Assembly (NCBI GenBank): GCA_035578175.1
Contig: JAQMRL010000011.1
Location: 4,227,501 to 4,291,500 of the forward strand
Direction: 5' to 3'
Length of the DNA: 64,000 bases
Source: Catonia carolina
Taxonomy: Eukaryota; Arthropoda; Insecta; Hemiptera; Achilidae
The first letter of the stretch is position 1. Every line of letters begins with the position of its first letter. The notes below the pieces were generated by a model. The model was not told where the DNA came from. It saw only the letters and a list, made by a program, of their open reading frames with translations, and did not search any database. Position numbers and translations under genes: made by a program. This document shows, one piece after another, positions 12,629-25,524 of the stretch.

Positions 12629-14004
12629 ATCAATAATACGTATCAAAAAGACGTATCTCTGAAACTTAAAACACTAATGTAATAAAGGCGCCATATTGTT
12701 TCAACAAAAAGAAAATAATTACATATAAAGGATAAACGAATATGGACGACATAAAAACCAATACCCTTCAAAGAATTACATAAAAGATAAAATTCTAAAT
12801 ATATTTCTAATCCTCGGTTTTTATAATGGTTGGAAAATGTTAAATTTTCTTTTCTTTTTACGATTCTAAAATCAATTGACCCGGGCTATCCCAAAAGTAA
12901 ATGGAGATCTGGTTTAGTATATAAATATACATAACTTTTTTGTGTATCTCTTACCTTGTTTTGATTCGTTATTACCGGTTTCTGAGATTTAAGTTAATTG
13001 ACCTCAAAGGAGCCACTTTTGTCGTTAAAATAAAAAAAAACAGTATCAGTTTAAAAAAATAATAATCTAAATATAGATCTATTATATTTAATGTATCAAC
13101 GTGAATCCTAATTTAAATTCAATTAATGAAATAAATTTTAGGATAATTTTTTTTTACATTATAAAAGTAAAATATATATAAAGCAGTGAAAAATTGCATT
13201 ATATTTTTTCAATGAAAGGTTTTAAATTTTATTTTTGCATATATAAAGTGGTATCAAATTGCAACCAATACATTACAGAGTAATAAAATGTTATTCAAAC
13301 ACTAAAAAAATTTATACATGGCTATGTAAAACAATATAATTTATAATGGTAGTTAAAGACATATATTTTTTATACATAAAATTGGGAGAAAATTCTCATT
13401 TACGTTGTAAAAATATTCTGATCTAAATTTTATTCAGTTAAAAATACATGCAAGATTTGTAAAAGTCAGGTATTAAACCAAATAGTTAATAAAAAAATCA
13501 GGAATGGAGTTACGATTTTTCTAAAACAAAACATAAGACTAAAAATGTTCTTTATCAGAAACAGCTGCATAAATACCTTTCGCGCTCAAAACTCAATGAA
13601 TTCAATCAATACAAACTTGATAATGATGATGAATCATCACTTTAGTACAAAAAATTATCATTAAAAATCCATACACATTATGCTTTCTAGCCTGTTCCAA
13701 CTTCAAGCTTAGTAATTTGCTATTTCCTAACTAAGGTAGGATATTTCCATCTCATCTGATGTTATCCAATACCATGTTATCCAGTTGGTTTCCACACAAA
13801 CACCTATTTTGGATATTTGACTTGGGTATTTGGTACTATGTACATTAAAAGATTTTTTGGGGGGCTCCTAAACTCCCCATCCCACTGTCTCCACCCACTG
13901 CTATGGCAGGTTGCAAGGATGTGAGGTGGTACAGTAGAACAGCAATATAATTAATTACCTTGGTATACTGCACTTTTTATTTATTCTTTTTATTTCCATT
14001 TTTT
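12629..14004. other. gene-free stretch
   Basis: AT-rich and unremarkable. A slightly GC-richer patch near 13860-13930 was not identified. Confidence 0.5.
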
Positions 14005-15040
14005 TTCACTAGTGTCAGACAGCTGCCGAGCCCAACATATTATAACACACAGAACACGAACTATAATGAACCCTTAATAATTAATGTACGTATACCATCT
14101 ATACCAGCAGTAAATCTGGGCTTCATTATGCCTACCGCAGTAATTACATCTTTAGCTGATATAAAAGGAATCTCACGATTCCTTTCAACCTGACAATGAC
14201 CGAGGTCATAGCTGCCCGATAAACTGACTCAAACTACTCTACGATCTCAGGAGTGTCAGTTATTGTCCTGCCACCAACTTTAACTGGCCTCACGTCTTTA
14301 AATTCCTTTATAAAGAGTCCAACAAAATTGAAAACTTCTGAGCTTTTTCTACCACTTTAGCTTCCACAGACCAAGCATTTTTCTTTTTATCACAGCTCAG
14401 CAGAGTCTCAACTTTCTTTCTCAACACAGAAAATTTCTCATTATCTCTGCTTACCTGTTCTCTTGTAATGATTGTGCATTCGATTTTAGACGAGATCAAA
14501 GTTCCAGTGAAAATCAACCAGGAAACTTCAATGATCTCCCAGGTCTCTTTGATATACTCATTCATTACGAAGCGAGTTGATAAATACTTCTACAGCTTCA
14601 TGAACTTTATCAGCAGTAAAACACTTTCCAAGTCTTGATCTTCGATCACCTCAAACAATGTAATTACCTTTCTTAAAATTGTACGTATTTCCGACATTGT
14701 AGCTTGTCTTCTGACATCAATCACATGCGGAACGGAAATTGAAAGTGGATCATCAGGAGTAACCGGTGTCACAAGAAAATCCACCTCAGGCTTCATGACA
14801 TCAGTATTTACTAACACCAGTTCAAGAATCAACTTCCTCCCAGATGGTATGTACTGATTTACCTGTTATAAACTCTATTCTGCAAAAATTCAAACATGGT
14901 TGCTTCTTTCTTAAAAGTTCAAGTTAGCTACAATCGTACAGTACTCCCAAGTCACACCAGGGATATTAAAGTCACCTAACATAATTATCTTTTACTCACA
15001 TGTATAAAATTTATGCTCCAGATCCCTAAGATAATCTGCT
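14005..15040 (-). mobile_element. LINE ORF2 remnant (endonuclease to pre-RT)
   Basis: On the minus strand, about 14990-14920 reads KIIMLGDFNIPGVTWEYCT, the GDFN.PG..W block of APE-type endonucleases in non-LTR retrotransposons. Further along, 14832-14740 reads ILELVLVNTDV and then DDPLSISVPHV, resembling the endonuclease end (DLVLTN, then a D-DH-PL block). The frame down to about 14010 resembles the basic linker before the RT domain. Several stops and frameshifts make it inactive. It probably belongs to a CR1/jockey-type clade; this is recall, not alignment. Confidence 0.6.
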
Positions 15041-16129
15041 ATGAAACGTAGGTTTGTATCTGGTAAGAAATGTATCATTTTGATATCAGCTGAGCAATCA
15101 GGATCAAACATTCTAAACCATATAGCCTATGTATTAGAACCAGCAGAACCAAGGTGTGATAAAACTTTAGAACAATCTCATTATGCACTTATCAACCCAG
15201 CATTTTCCTCCAAGTGTGTAGCCTTTGAAACTTTTCCATTTTGATTTTTTCACTCATGATTGCACATGAGAGACATCACAGCCTGATTTTTAATGTTTTA
15301 ACTGTTTAAAGGTTTTGTTATTCAAAACTACCTTGCTTCTAAGAAGATCAGTACTCAATCACCTTTGTCATCTTTACAGTAATCGGGAGGATAGATCACA
15401 TGACAGTTAAACCAAAAATATGTACAATATACAATAACCTCTGTAAATCATCCTCAGACTCTACAAACTGCACCAAATCAGAAAAATATGAATTTGGAAA
15501 TTCCAAAATTAGTGAGTACTGACACATAAGTCATGAAAAACAACTCAAAGTACCTTATTTTTTTAGAATAGATATTATAGCTTGACTATTACATAGAGGC
15601 TGTACAATGGTTAGTTGGACTGGAACCATATCTGGTAGTGAGCAAATTATTGATACATGGGGTCATCTCTAGTTTAGTACACCTGAGGAACTGAAATCAG
15701 ACTACCCTACTAAGGCACAAAAAGAGATCGATGGGTATCATATCTCATACTTCTCCTTGTGAAGCAAATTGTAGTACACCAAGACGATTACCGAGTGCTC
15801 ACACAATAAGGTAAATTGTACAAATTGAACTGGACCAAGAAAATGGCCGTAAAAGTAAAAGCTTTTTATCACATGCTGGGTGCATGATCAGCATAATACA
15901 ATAAGAAAGCCATCATAGACAAGGTGTATGATAAGCAGTGAAAGTGTCAGTAAGTACAAACTTAATACTGGTCAATCTCTTCTACCTACTGTTTCATGTC
16001 ACACAATGTGATTTAATCTATCCCGTAGCCCACATTGTAAAAACCTTAATTATAATTTTAATATTCTCTTGAACAGTAAATTTCAGAATACTGTGGGTTT
16101 TGGTACTGTAACGGTAGTTTTTATGGGTT
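15041..16129. other. no gene identified
   Basis: May contain further degraded upstream sequence of the LINE at 14.0-15.0 kb, but I cannot read a consistent frame. Nothing else recognised. Confidence 0.4.
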
Positions 16130-16207
16130 AAAATTTCCAGACCTAGCTGGGAATCAAACCAAGGACCTTTCGCTTTGTAGGTTAGCTCGCTAGTCACTAC
16201 ACCACGA
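16130..16207 (-). repeat. SINE2 tRNA-like head
   Basis: On the minus strand it reads CGTGGTGTAGTGACTAGC (box-A-like) and later GGTTTGATTCCC (box B). Same family as 12060-12145. Confidence 0.7.
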
Positions 16208-16834
16208 ATAAAGTCTTCATTGTTTTTACTTTTAGATTTTCTTTTAGTTTACATAATCAAATGCTGAGAATTGGATGCATTATTTGTTGCATTCTACATG
16301 AATCCCATCTTGTAATAAAAAAATCTAAGACTGAAACTTCCCTTGAAGATTTATCTATATCCATGTTATTTTTGACTAATGGTATTTTTCAGTAAACATT
16401 TTGCGCACTGTAATTATGCTTAGATTAAAACATATTTTGTTGCAATCACTGTAAAATTTTCTATGCAGATCATTTTAAAATTTTATCCCAGATTGATATA
16501 TTAGTATTGATTCCCCAATTTTATACCTTCTCTTGATAAATTGAATACAAATATATTATTTTTGGTATCCCTAATGTGTATATTTAATCCATAAATTTGT
16601 GTGTACCCACTGTTGAGTGCTGTTTCGTTAGGTACAGAGACTCCATTATTGAAGCCTTGTAGGATGTTTGTTCTGTACAAGTCTTGCTGTGGTTTCAGTT
16701 GGTGACTCCAACTTATTTACAAAACCATTTATTACTATAACTTACTTATTATAACAAGCACCTGCAATGTTTTGCCACTATTATGCACATCAAAGCTAAG
16801 GCAGACGATGAAGGATAGATAAAAATGAGTGATG
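16208..16834. other. gene-free stretch
   Basis: AT-rich, nothing recognised. Confidence 0.5.
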
Positions 16835-16920
16835 AAAACATTCCAGACCTAACCGGGAATTAAACCTGGAACCTCTAGTATACAACCCAGTTGGGCTGAC
16901 TCCTATGCCACGGATCCCAG
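16835..16920 (-). repeat. SINE2 tRNA-like head
   Basis: A diverged member with GGTTTAATTCCCG as box B and the shared TTAGGTCTGGAAT continuation on the minus strand. Confidence 0.6.
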
Positions 16921-17054
16921 GTAGAAGTAATTGAAGTTTTCCTATCTCAATGAGCTCAATTTGGTAATCACTTGTATATTTCACTAGATGAGCCTTGGCA
17001 TTATCAGCTTCACTTTTATATGTTTCACATATCCTGATGGCTTCACTATTGTTA

Positions 17055-17420
17055 TTACTTCTCTTCTTCTTCTTCTTCTTCTTAGAAATGGAAGGTGCCT
17101 ATCCATTACGAATTGCCGACCATCATGGAAATTCTCACTTTGCCAACAGCAATATGAAAGAGCTGTGAGAAGGTTTTGTTGAACCAGGTCATAAGATTTT
17201 TTAACCATGTTATCCTTCTTCTTCCAGAGCCTCTTTGTCCGAAGATTTTTCCCTGCAAAATATACTGAAGCAAGGCATATCTGGCTTCGTTCCGCATAAT
17301 ATAACCCAGGTACTGCAGTTTACTTACTTTGGTAGTTGCCAAAACCTCCAGGTCCGTTCTCATCCTTGGCAGAACTTTGGCATTCGTCACTCGCGCCATT
17401 CTAGGAATTTAAAGAAGTCA
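17055..17420 (-). mobile_element. LINE 3' end with (AAG)n tail
   Basis: The minus-strand frame at 17399-17106 reads VSKLQYLGYIMRNEARYALL, then ILQGKIFGQRGSGRRRITWL, then KTFSQLFHIAVGKVRISMM. These are the LEYLGH.MR, GKR.PGRR..WL and LFR.A..KV...MM blocks of insect LINE RT C-termini. It ends in AAGAAGAAG (CTTCTTCTT on the plus strand at about 17061-17083). Same end type as 7.3 and 59.9 kb. Truncated and inactive. Confidence 0.75.
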
Positions 17421-18429
17421 TTGTTATTACTTACCCACAAAATTAATTTTGTAGTAAGTCATTAATTTCCTGAGTACACACAATATAAATTGTAAAGTAA
17501 AACATCCTTAAAAATAAAGAGGATAAACTATGTAGAAAATTATAACAGTAAAACTATTCACAACATAAAAAATGTATAACATAACAGTGAGGCTGATAAC
17601 GACAAACTCCAATTAATTGGTAAAATGTATATCATTATATTATTTAAAACGCAAAAAGTTGTCCAATGTATTTCAAAATGTAAATTTTGCTTACCCTTAA
17701 ATATGGTAAATTTTCTACAAAAAAGATTTAAATAAGTTTTATATGTTTGTAAAGAGACACTTTCAGGATTCTAGAAAAAAAATTAATAGAAATTAGTAAT
17801 ACTGTAATGAGATTTTGAGAATTCAGTAACAAGAATTTAATAAATGAAACTACTCAATATATTTAAATTGTTACACCAAATTAACACTTAGGCTTATTTT
17901 AGGAATTCTAACGGGTCGATTTTTGTGATTCTTGTGGTGATAAGATTCTTATACTGAGATGATTTTAAAGGAAGTGTTAAAGTACCCTAAATATAGGTGG
18001 CTTATAGTATACTTTTTGAAAAAAATTCAATTTGCCACACCAACCTATTCTCGTTTTTGCTAAGGAGCCAATATTTCACCTAATTACAGTCAAAATTCTC
18101 TCAGCAATCACCCATGTTTGCAACCAATTTTATTTTACATAAGGCCCTTGTATTTCTAATCCTTATAATTGAACATCCCTTTTCACAACCATCAACCACC
18201 ATTGGCATTTCATTTTTGTTATGACCATATAATATTTTTGGTATAAAATTTATTGACAGCACAAAATTTTCTGAACAGTTTAAGATAAATCAAATGACAC
18301 ATGTCATTTGATGTTTATCACAGCAGACAAGCTTTATCTCCATTCTACGGATAACGATGTGACTTTAGTATTTGTGGAATGTGAAAAAGGATCTAATGTC
18401 GAATTATTTTTATTTTAAAAATATATTAA
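17421..18429. other. gene-free stretch
   Basis: AT-rich. A minus-strand string near 18115-18060 reads WVIAERILTVI and may be a scrap of LINE endonuclease; too short to call. Confidence 0.4.
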
Positions 18430-19075
18430 GATTTTGAAATCTTAAAAAATCGATTTTTTTACAGATTTTCATGAAAAAAAAAACAGAAAATCTCTAATTA
18501 CTGCTAAACTAAGCGTTATACAAAAAAAAGTTTGGAATAAAGTTGTAGGATTTTAAATTCTCTTCAACTTTTATTATATACATTTTTACGCTAAAATGCA
18601 TGTTAAAGCCGCAACCTTAAAAGAAAACAATTTTTTACCAGAAAACAGCCTCCCCAAGAATTTCAGCAGACATGGCGTCTACCCTATCTTGTAGAGTATA
18701 AAAAATGTAGTAAATGAGGCGATTTTTAAAAAAAATCTAAGAGCCGTTTTTGAGAAAATTGCAAAAAAGTGAAAAATGACACAAATAAACTACTACTTCC
18801 GCATGACCGATTTAGATGAAAATGTTTGTCGGATCTGGTAGTAGTATCTAACTTAAGTTTTAAGTTCTTATGTTGTTCCGTCTTGAGATATTCTGTTCAC
18901 ACACTCACACACACACACATACACGCGCGCGCACACACACACACAGACCAATCGCCAATAACATGGTTTTTTTGGGTTCAGGGGGTCTGAAAATGTGTGG
19001 ATCCAATGAAAACTTGATTTTGAAAAATCGACATGAAAACAATACTTTCCTACCAATAAATTCATATAGGCAAGA
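18430..19075 (+). repeat. CA-element family, copy B, with (CA)n
   Basis: The first ~290 bp match copy A (2.5-2.76 kb). The whole matches 32956-33560 in inverted orientation. A CA/CG dinucleotide tract at about 18898-18946 sits at the same place as the GT tract of the inverted copy (33078-33105), so the microsatellite belongs to the element. No coding capacity. Confidence 0.8.
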
Positions 19076-20004
19076 AGTAAAATAGTAAGTAAAATATCAA
19101 TTTATTGATCCCAACAACACATTTAGGTAAGACTGAAATTTTTATTTTCCCAATTAGAGATCTCTTTACACAATCTGTTTCACATTAATTTCATTGAGTG
19201 AATTTATTCACAGGCCAGGTAGTTTTTATTTATTTTCCATTCACCATTTACACCTATAAAAAAATAATGTCTTAATTGATAAATGATAATGTGAAGGTAA
19301 ATAAAAATGTAAGATATAAACATTAAAAAAACGTAAGGTGGTACAAATTAAGTACTCCTGAGGAATCTTGTATAGGAAATACTTTGATAAAAAAAGCTGT
19401 CAAAACTTATGAAACATGACATGCCTATAAGGTAAAACCTTTTTGTATTAGAATTAAAAAAGCTAACATCAAAAAAAATAAATTTTCAAAGAAAAACTCA
19501 ATTATTATGGCATTAAAATAAAATAAATAAGTATAAACCGTTCATAAAATATAATGTAGACAGCTGTATTGGAAGTGTGCATGCATGTATGGATACATAC
19601 AATACAAATAAATTTATATTATGTATTCTATGTAGCGGTACACAGAGGCGGCTGACCTTGTGTTCAACAAAGAGCATTAATGTCGCCCATTAGTTACGTA
19701 AGTAAAGCATAGGTAATAATGTAGAACCAGTAGCTAATGGTGAGGAAATTTGCACTCACTATTAGCTACCAATTTCTTTAAATAGCTTACCTATACTCAA
19801 TACATTATTAAAAGAATTATATTCTTGACTGTAAAGGTGATATCTGTTATTACTAAATTTACTATACTAGGAACGAAAGATTTAGGTGGGTTGAGTTCTT
19901 GCTTGTGTATCCCTTCTACAACCTCCTATGTACTCATGGTACTCCCCTTACGCTCTTTACACTGTTACAAAAAGTACACTGTTTTTACATGTTACATTTA
20001 AGTG
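19076..20004. other. no gene; short hairpin inside
   Basis: Mostly AT-rich. At 19730-19770 TAGCTAATGGTGAG is followed, after a short loop, by CTCACTATTAGCTA, a small imperfect hairpin. Nothing else recognised. Confidence 0.4.
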
Positions 20005-20425
20005 TTGCCCATAACAGACAGGTGGAGTGTCAAATGACTTACACTCAATCTGTTAGTTGCAGGGCTAAAATAAATAGTTCTGTTTCTTATCACATGGTCA
20101 GCCAACTATATGACTGAATCGTTTAAGAACAAAAGAGGCAGAGGTGTAAAGACACTAATCAGAGTTATCTCCTCTGAAAGTAATGAATTTCATTATACAG
20201 CCAGACCCTGTGGTGAATGAAGTGAAAGCGTCATTTGCAGAGTGGAAAATATATGCTTTTCAGAGGGCCCGGCATACTAATAAGCGTACTTTTCCACTCA
20301 GTGAGGAAGGCAATGGTAAACCACCTCACTCCTAATTTTACTTAGTAAAACCTCTCATCATTAGATGATTGTTATCATTATCTTTTATCAAACCAGCCTT
20401 TTGGCTGATGACCTAAACAACACAT
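20005..20425 (+). repeat. SINE3 copy 1
   Basis: This ~390-bp element starts near GGTGGAGTGTCAAATGAC, includes GAGTTATCTCCTCTGA and GAGGAAGGCAATGGTAAACC, and ends AACCAGCCTTTTGGCTGATG. It matches 42.0, 49.4 and 63.1 kb (+) and 55.8 and 58.9-60.2 kb (-). It is GC-richer than its surroundings. No tRNA head recognised, so SINE-like is an inference from size and copy number. Confidence 0.75.
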
Positions 20426-21956
20426 TAAAGTAGTTTATCCACTGAACTTTTTCATTTACTGCAGTTGAACGATATATTAATATTAATAAAATAGGCCTAT
20501 ATATAGAATTGTATAACAGGTATCTCGATGAGATAATTATGATTTACACAAAAATTAATGAAACACTGGGAAAATAATCACAACCGAACCGAATAACTCT
20601 TAAGGATATAAAAACCGTACTGAACTTCACATGCAATAATCTTTTCAAGACTGAACGCCAACTGACCAACCAACAGGCCTACTTGTAGGCTATAATTGTA
20701 TTGTTTTGTTTTCTATTAAAATATTTTTGACTATCTATAATACTGTAGATTTATAAACTTATTATTGTATCATTATATCAGCACGGAAGCCAATAATTAT
20801 TGATATATACAAAACTTCCATGTCTGGGCGACTCGCAAAAAATTAACAGCCTTCCATATTTTATTTAAATTTTTATTGTACAGTCATAACAAACTTTTAG
20901 GGGTATTACATTACATTATAACAATGTTTATACCAAACTTTGTTTTTTTTTGTAATTTTAAATCCACGCAATTGATTTATTTATTTTTAAAAGATATATC
21001 ATCTACATTAATCGTAGGGTGTGAAACGTAATGTAATTTACATCTTGTTTTAATTGTTGTGCGAAATATAAACTTTACAGGTAATAAAACATAAGACCGT
21101 AGTCCAGTAAATAATAATCCAGTAATAGTATTGGTGGAATATATTTTTTGAGCGTAAAGGGTGAAGTAAACTTAAAACAAGGTATAAGTTTCAAGTGAAC
21201 AGGAGCAGTAAGAGAGGAGAAATTGCTCGACTGGTGGGAGTAGCGAGGTGAGGAAGTGGCGAAGTACACAGTAAACTCCCACCCATCTGAATTTATCGTG
21301 CTTATTATAACACAATCCAGTAAAAAAAAATACAGACCTTAACACTTATAGAACACCGATTACATATATTAACGACCAACTAATTAATTGATCTAATTGA
21401 ATAAAACACATAAAAAAGGAAAAATAACACAAATGTCAAATTTTGACATTGAAAAAACTTACAATGGACATGTCAGCAATAAACATAATGGCTATTATTA
21501 CATACATTATTCTTTAATTACTGAATTCTTTATAAAGTAAGAGTAATTAAATAAAGTACTTAAGTAAATACCACCAGATTTATCCCTTCTGCTTATAAAT
21601 TGCTTGGAAACATACAATTCTATTTTGGTCATTTTTTGGTTTTTATAGAATCATACTTTCATCAGTTATGGTCATCAAGCAATACTTTAGAAGTGGAGGA
21701 TGTAGTGTTGTGAATTGGGGTTTCCATGTTCAGAAACTGTGTAAAATATTATCTCTAGTTGTTTACTCAGTTTCTGGAGCAGGTTTTAAGCTTTTGAAAC
21801 CCTCGATCTAATCACTAGAAAGTTAGGGGCTTAACTGTTGTTTTTGTGCTTTCAAAAAAGTCAGATGTTCGACTTTTAAAATATAGATGTTTAATATGAA
21901 GGACAAATAAAAACAGATGTTTTTGTTTTATAAATTTTTTGTATAATATTCATTAT
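20426..21956. other. gene-free stretch
   Basis: AT-rich; no gene, splice-supported exon or known repeat recognised. Confidence 0.5.
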
Positions 21957-22300
21957 AAGTATTATGACCCACCGGGTTGGTCTAGAGGTAAAGTCGTCGG
22001 TGCAAGTCAGCTGTTCAATAGCTGGTTTTTGGAGATGAAGGTTCCTGGTTCAAATCCTAGTTAAGGTAGTTACTTTTATACGGATCTGAATACTAGACAG
22101 TGGTTTCCAGTGAAGTTTGATGGTTGAGGTTCAATTAACCATATTCTCTCAGGAATGGTCAGCCTGGGTCTGTACAAAACTACACCTCATTTACATGTCA
22201 TACACCTCATCCTCATCTCATTGGGCCATGGGATTGCTTATTGTTCTGAATTGAACAGATTGCAACGCACGCACTTTAGGGATTAAAAAAAGTATTATGA
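21957..22300 (+). repeat. SINE1 copy 3 with intact target-site duplication
   Basis: The element (about 21968-22289) is flanked by AAGTATTATGA at 21957-21967 and again at 22290-22300. It has the box-A-like GGTTGGTCTAGAGG and box B GGTTCAAATCC, and ends TTAGGGATTAAAAAA. An 11-bp duplication and A-rich tail fit target-primed LINE-mediated insertion. Confidence 0.9.
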
Positions 22301-23129
22301 ATGCTAATTTTTTATTTTTTAGTGATTTTCCAAGGGAGTAGTTCTCTTTAAATTTGATTATTTTTTTAGCTATTTTTAGAAGCACACATTGGGTACAGCT
22401 AGAATGTAAAAAAAAATTGAAAAGATGCACAAGTGAAAGGTATGTTGATAGCACGCCATGTCTTTTACAGTCTGCTTCTATATGGGGTTAAATTTTGGGT
22501 TGACTATTCCACAGCCCACTTTGCACTTTGGAGTCAAAAATATCAGTTAGGGTCATTAAGGGATAACGAATCCTAAAAGTCAGCATTTAGAGATTTCGGT
22601 ACATTGACACTGCCATTTTGTACATTCATCACAATACAGTTCTTGTCAGGAAAAATATAAGGAGTTTTACTGAAAGATGTTTTATATATTCATGATACCA
22701 GATTTAAGCACCTGTTAAACACACCTCAAGTTAGGTTGTAAAAGTTAGCTGGCATTAACAAGAATACCTAACTAAAAATTTATAATAAACTTACTGAATC
22801 ATTAACTTGATTTTCAAAATGATTTTAAACATTTTTCATTCTTTTATTTTGTGATTTGGTCTCTCTAGCCTACATGAAGCAGATATTGCTAAGGATTTAC
22901 TTGTTTTTTAACTGCATCCAGAAGGGAGTATAGGACATGTCAAGATAAAACTGATAAGTCTAAATTTGAACAATGTGTTCAATTCATTTATTATCACTAC
23001 TTACTTTAATAATCGTGTCATCCAACCAATTGTTTCAAATAATACACACGCAATTTACCTCAGCGTTTAAAAGTTTATAATTTTCAACCAAAAATTATTT
23101 AGAAAGGAATTTGTGTACATTTTAAAATG
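22301..23129. other. gene-free stretch
   Basis: AT-rich, nothing recognised. Confidence 0.5.
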
Positions 23130-23340
23130 TTACATCAAGTATTTTTTTAGCTATTTTAAACAAACTTAAATTATCACAACTTTTAAAAGCTTGTGGTAAT
23201 TTATTGATGTATTTTTGACCAGCATAAGTAAGTTTAGGTTCAAACAATTTAGTGTTGTGATTAGCCAAATAGTAATCAATTCTGTTCCTTGTGTAGTGGT
23301 TGTGGACATTTAAATTTGGTTAAAAATATTTTGCTTTACA
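23130..23340 (-). mobile_element. LINE RT C-terminal fragment
   Basis: On the minus strand the frame reads NHYTRNRIDYYL, then NTKLFEPKLTYAGQKYINKL, then PQAFKSCDNLSLFKI. This is the (Y)NTR..., F...P.Y.G.K.YN.LP motif series at the very C-terminus of CR1/jockey-like RTs. Open over ~65 codons but truncated at both ends. Confidence 0.7.
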
Positions 23341-23399
23341 TACATTCAAAGATGTACAGTACAAAGAAGGAACTGTAGGCAATTGAAACTTCTTAAATA

Positions 23400-23610
23400 A
23401 TGATCTGCATAACCTAATCGACCCTACACTGGAATATGTGGCAGCTGCCTTGAGCCCTTATTATTTAGGGTGTTGTAAATGGTTGAAGAGAATGCAGCAA
23501 TGCGACAAAATCAAAACGTACAAAATATTACATGGTTTTTACTCACCTCCAGTTCTGTCATTTATCAGGAATATTGGTAATAGAACTCGAGACCACATTT
23601 TCTACATTTA
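23400..23610 (+). mobile_element. LINE RT fragment, opposite orientation
   Basis: The frame reads DPTLEYVAAALSPYYLG, then LKRMQQCDKI, then TYKILHGFYSPPVLSF. This matches the RP.LEY...WSPY, LE..Q and ETYKI.HG blocks of CR1/jockey-like RTs. It lies just right of a fragment of the same domain on the other strand, so the locus holds two truncated insertions or one rearranged copy. Confidence 0.6.
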
Positions 23611-24115
23611 AGTCCTACATTAATCCTACATTTAAGTTATTAGTACGGCATCTTTATATTTGTTCAATAAACTTGTTAAGTACATTTTTGGATACAACTA
23701 AAAACAGAAATTTTTAAAACCCGATTTTTCAGTTTTTCTATTTCCTACCTTCAGAAATAAAATTTTTCAAAATAATTTCTTTATAAGCACCTACAAACCA
23801 GATTTCAACCCTTACAGTTCTGGATTAATGAGTGTATTTTACATTTTATGCATACAGATTAAAGTCAAAGTTAAAAAGAAGTAAATAACTCACTGGGAGG
23901 AAAATCAACCTGCAAACATTTGGGAATATAAATGAAAAAAATCAACAAACGCTTTCTAGATATTATTTATTTTTACTTGCAACTCATTTTATTGCTGGCT
24001 TTTTTTTAATAACTTAAAACTATAATACAACAAAAACTGATCTAGCTCTTTCATAATAAAATAAATTATATTTGTATAATATTGTTCTTTCTACAAGATA
24101 AAGACATGGAATACA
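23611..24115. other. gene-free stretch
   Basis: AT-rich, nothing recognised. Confidence 0.4.
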
Positions 24116-24205
24116 TGGTAAAGCGCCGATTATCCATGATTTTCAGTTGTCCGTGATTACCTTGGCTCCAATTAATATGGATAATTGGCACTTTACTCCA
24201 AAAAG
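24116..24205. mobile_element. short pogo/Tigger-type MITE
   Basis: The left end GGTAAAGCGCCGATTATCC pairs with the right end GGATAATTGGCACTTTAC. The GCGCCGATTATCC style is typical of pogo/Tigger termini (recall). About 90 bp, no coding capacity. Confidence 0.55.
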
Positions 24206-24612
24206 GTTTTAAACAAATTAAGAAAATTCTATGATACGATTCATGTACAACAATAGGTTGATACTACTAGTACCTAAAGTCTCCAGAAATTAAGAAAAGT
24301 GATCTATAAATGTTAGCTAATAAGAAACACGATGTAATACCAGAAAAGACAAACCATATAAATATGAGAAAACATACGCATTGGTCCTTCTACAAGAAGA
24401 ATACCAATGGAAAATTTAAACAAAAAATATTCTAACTAAAGAAAATATTTTCTTACACCCTGAAAGACAATGTAATTTTGTTAAATAATTAAGCAGTCAA
24501 ATAAAATATCTACAACCACCAAAGATTCCATTACATTTGTTACATTCTGTTTACTGTTTACATACCATATATTGTTTTGCAGCGAGTTAATTACTTTTTT
24601 TGAATAAAAAAC

Positions 24613-24790
24613 AGAGGTTACCGGTGCACTTTTATGGTTGGGATTCAGTTTACTATACTCTCTCAGGAATGGTCGGCCTGAATCTGTACAAGAATACACC
24701 GCATTTATACATCATACATCTCATTGGGTCATGGGGTAGCTTATTGTACTTAAATTGAACTTGTTCCAACGTAAACACATTAGGGGTTTA
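24613..24790 (+). repeat. SINE1 copy 4 (5'-truncated)
   Basis: Matches the 3' half of the SINE1 copies: GGTTACCGGTGCACTTTTA, then TACTCTCTCAGGAATGGTC, then CACATTAGGGGTTTAAA. The tRNA-like head is missing. Confidence 0.8.
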
Positions 24791-25524
24791 AACAAATATA
24801 CACATACAAAAATATTTACTTTGAAAATTTTACAGGATGTCTTCAAACAACCTCTTCAAAAGTGAAATCTTGTGTCATAATTGCCTCTTTGTATGTAACT
24901 TAGTATAACAGAATGTCTCTCCCCATAAAATTTTATAATATCCTATCCTCTTCAGGTTGTTGAATATTTTTGTTCATTATTGCAGTATAATTTAAAGTAG
25001 CACTTTCAATAGTGTAAATTTCACTGAATCCTCTTAATAATTTTTTTGCATATAAACTTTTCTGCGATAAAAGGCAATCTCAGGTAGTTACCAGCTTTAA
25101 AAGCCTACAGCAAACGTATTTATGAAGTGATTTGTTCAGGTCATATATCAAATTACTCGTCTTGAATGGCTCTTTAATTTCAGAGAAAACACAATGCAAA
25201 TGTATTGATAGCAAAGTTGAAACGATGGTTGTAAGTTGCCAAGTTACTTTTGAAGTCATGCTATCTTCAAGACAATGTAACTTATAGAATATTTCATCTA
25301 TAAGTTTCATAGAACTACCTACTAAATCAGAATAATCCGTAGATGCTATAAAATCAAACCTTTTCGTCCTACGCGCAACTGTTTGTGTGGTATGTGGAAA
25401 TTCTGAGAGTAAACATTGTCATCTTCGTCAAAGCCACCATGAACTGTTTCATGGCCTATTACAAACCCTATTCTTTTACCACTACTACATAATTTTGTAA
25501 GTGTATTTGTAACTGTATATGTGT
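24791..25524 (-). other. probable 3' UTR / downstream region of the zinc-finger gene
   Basis: It lies directly downstream of the distal stop codon on the minus strand. An ATTAAA hexamer on that strand at 25178-25173 is the nearest polyadenylation-signal candidate, about 350 nt after the stop. Its use is inferred only. Confidence 0.4.

Noticed and set aside
18870..19085. Open frames through the CA/GT tract on both strands
   Set aside because: They result from the dinucleotide repeat and are not protein genes.
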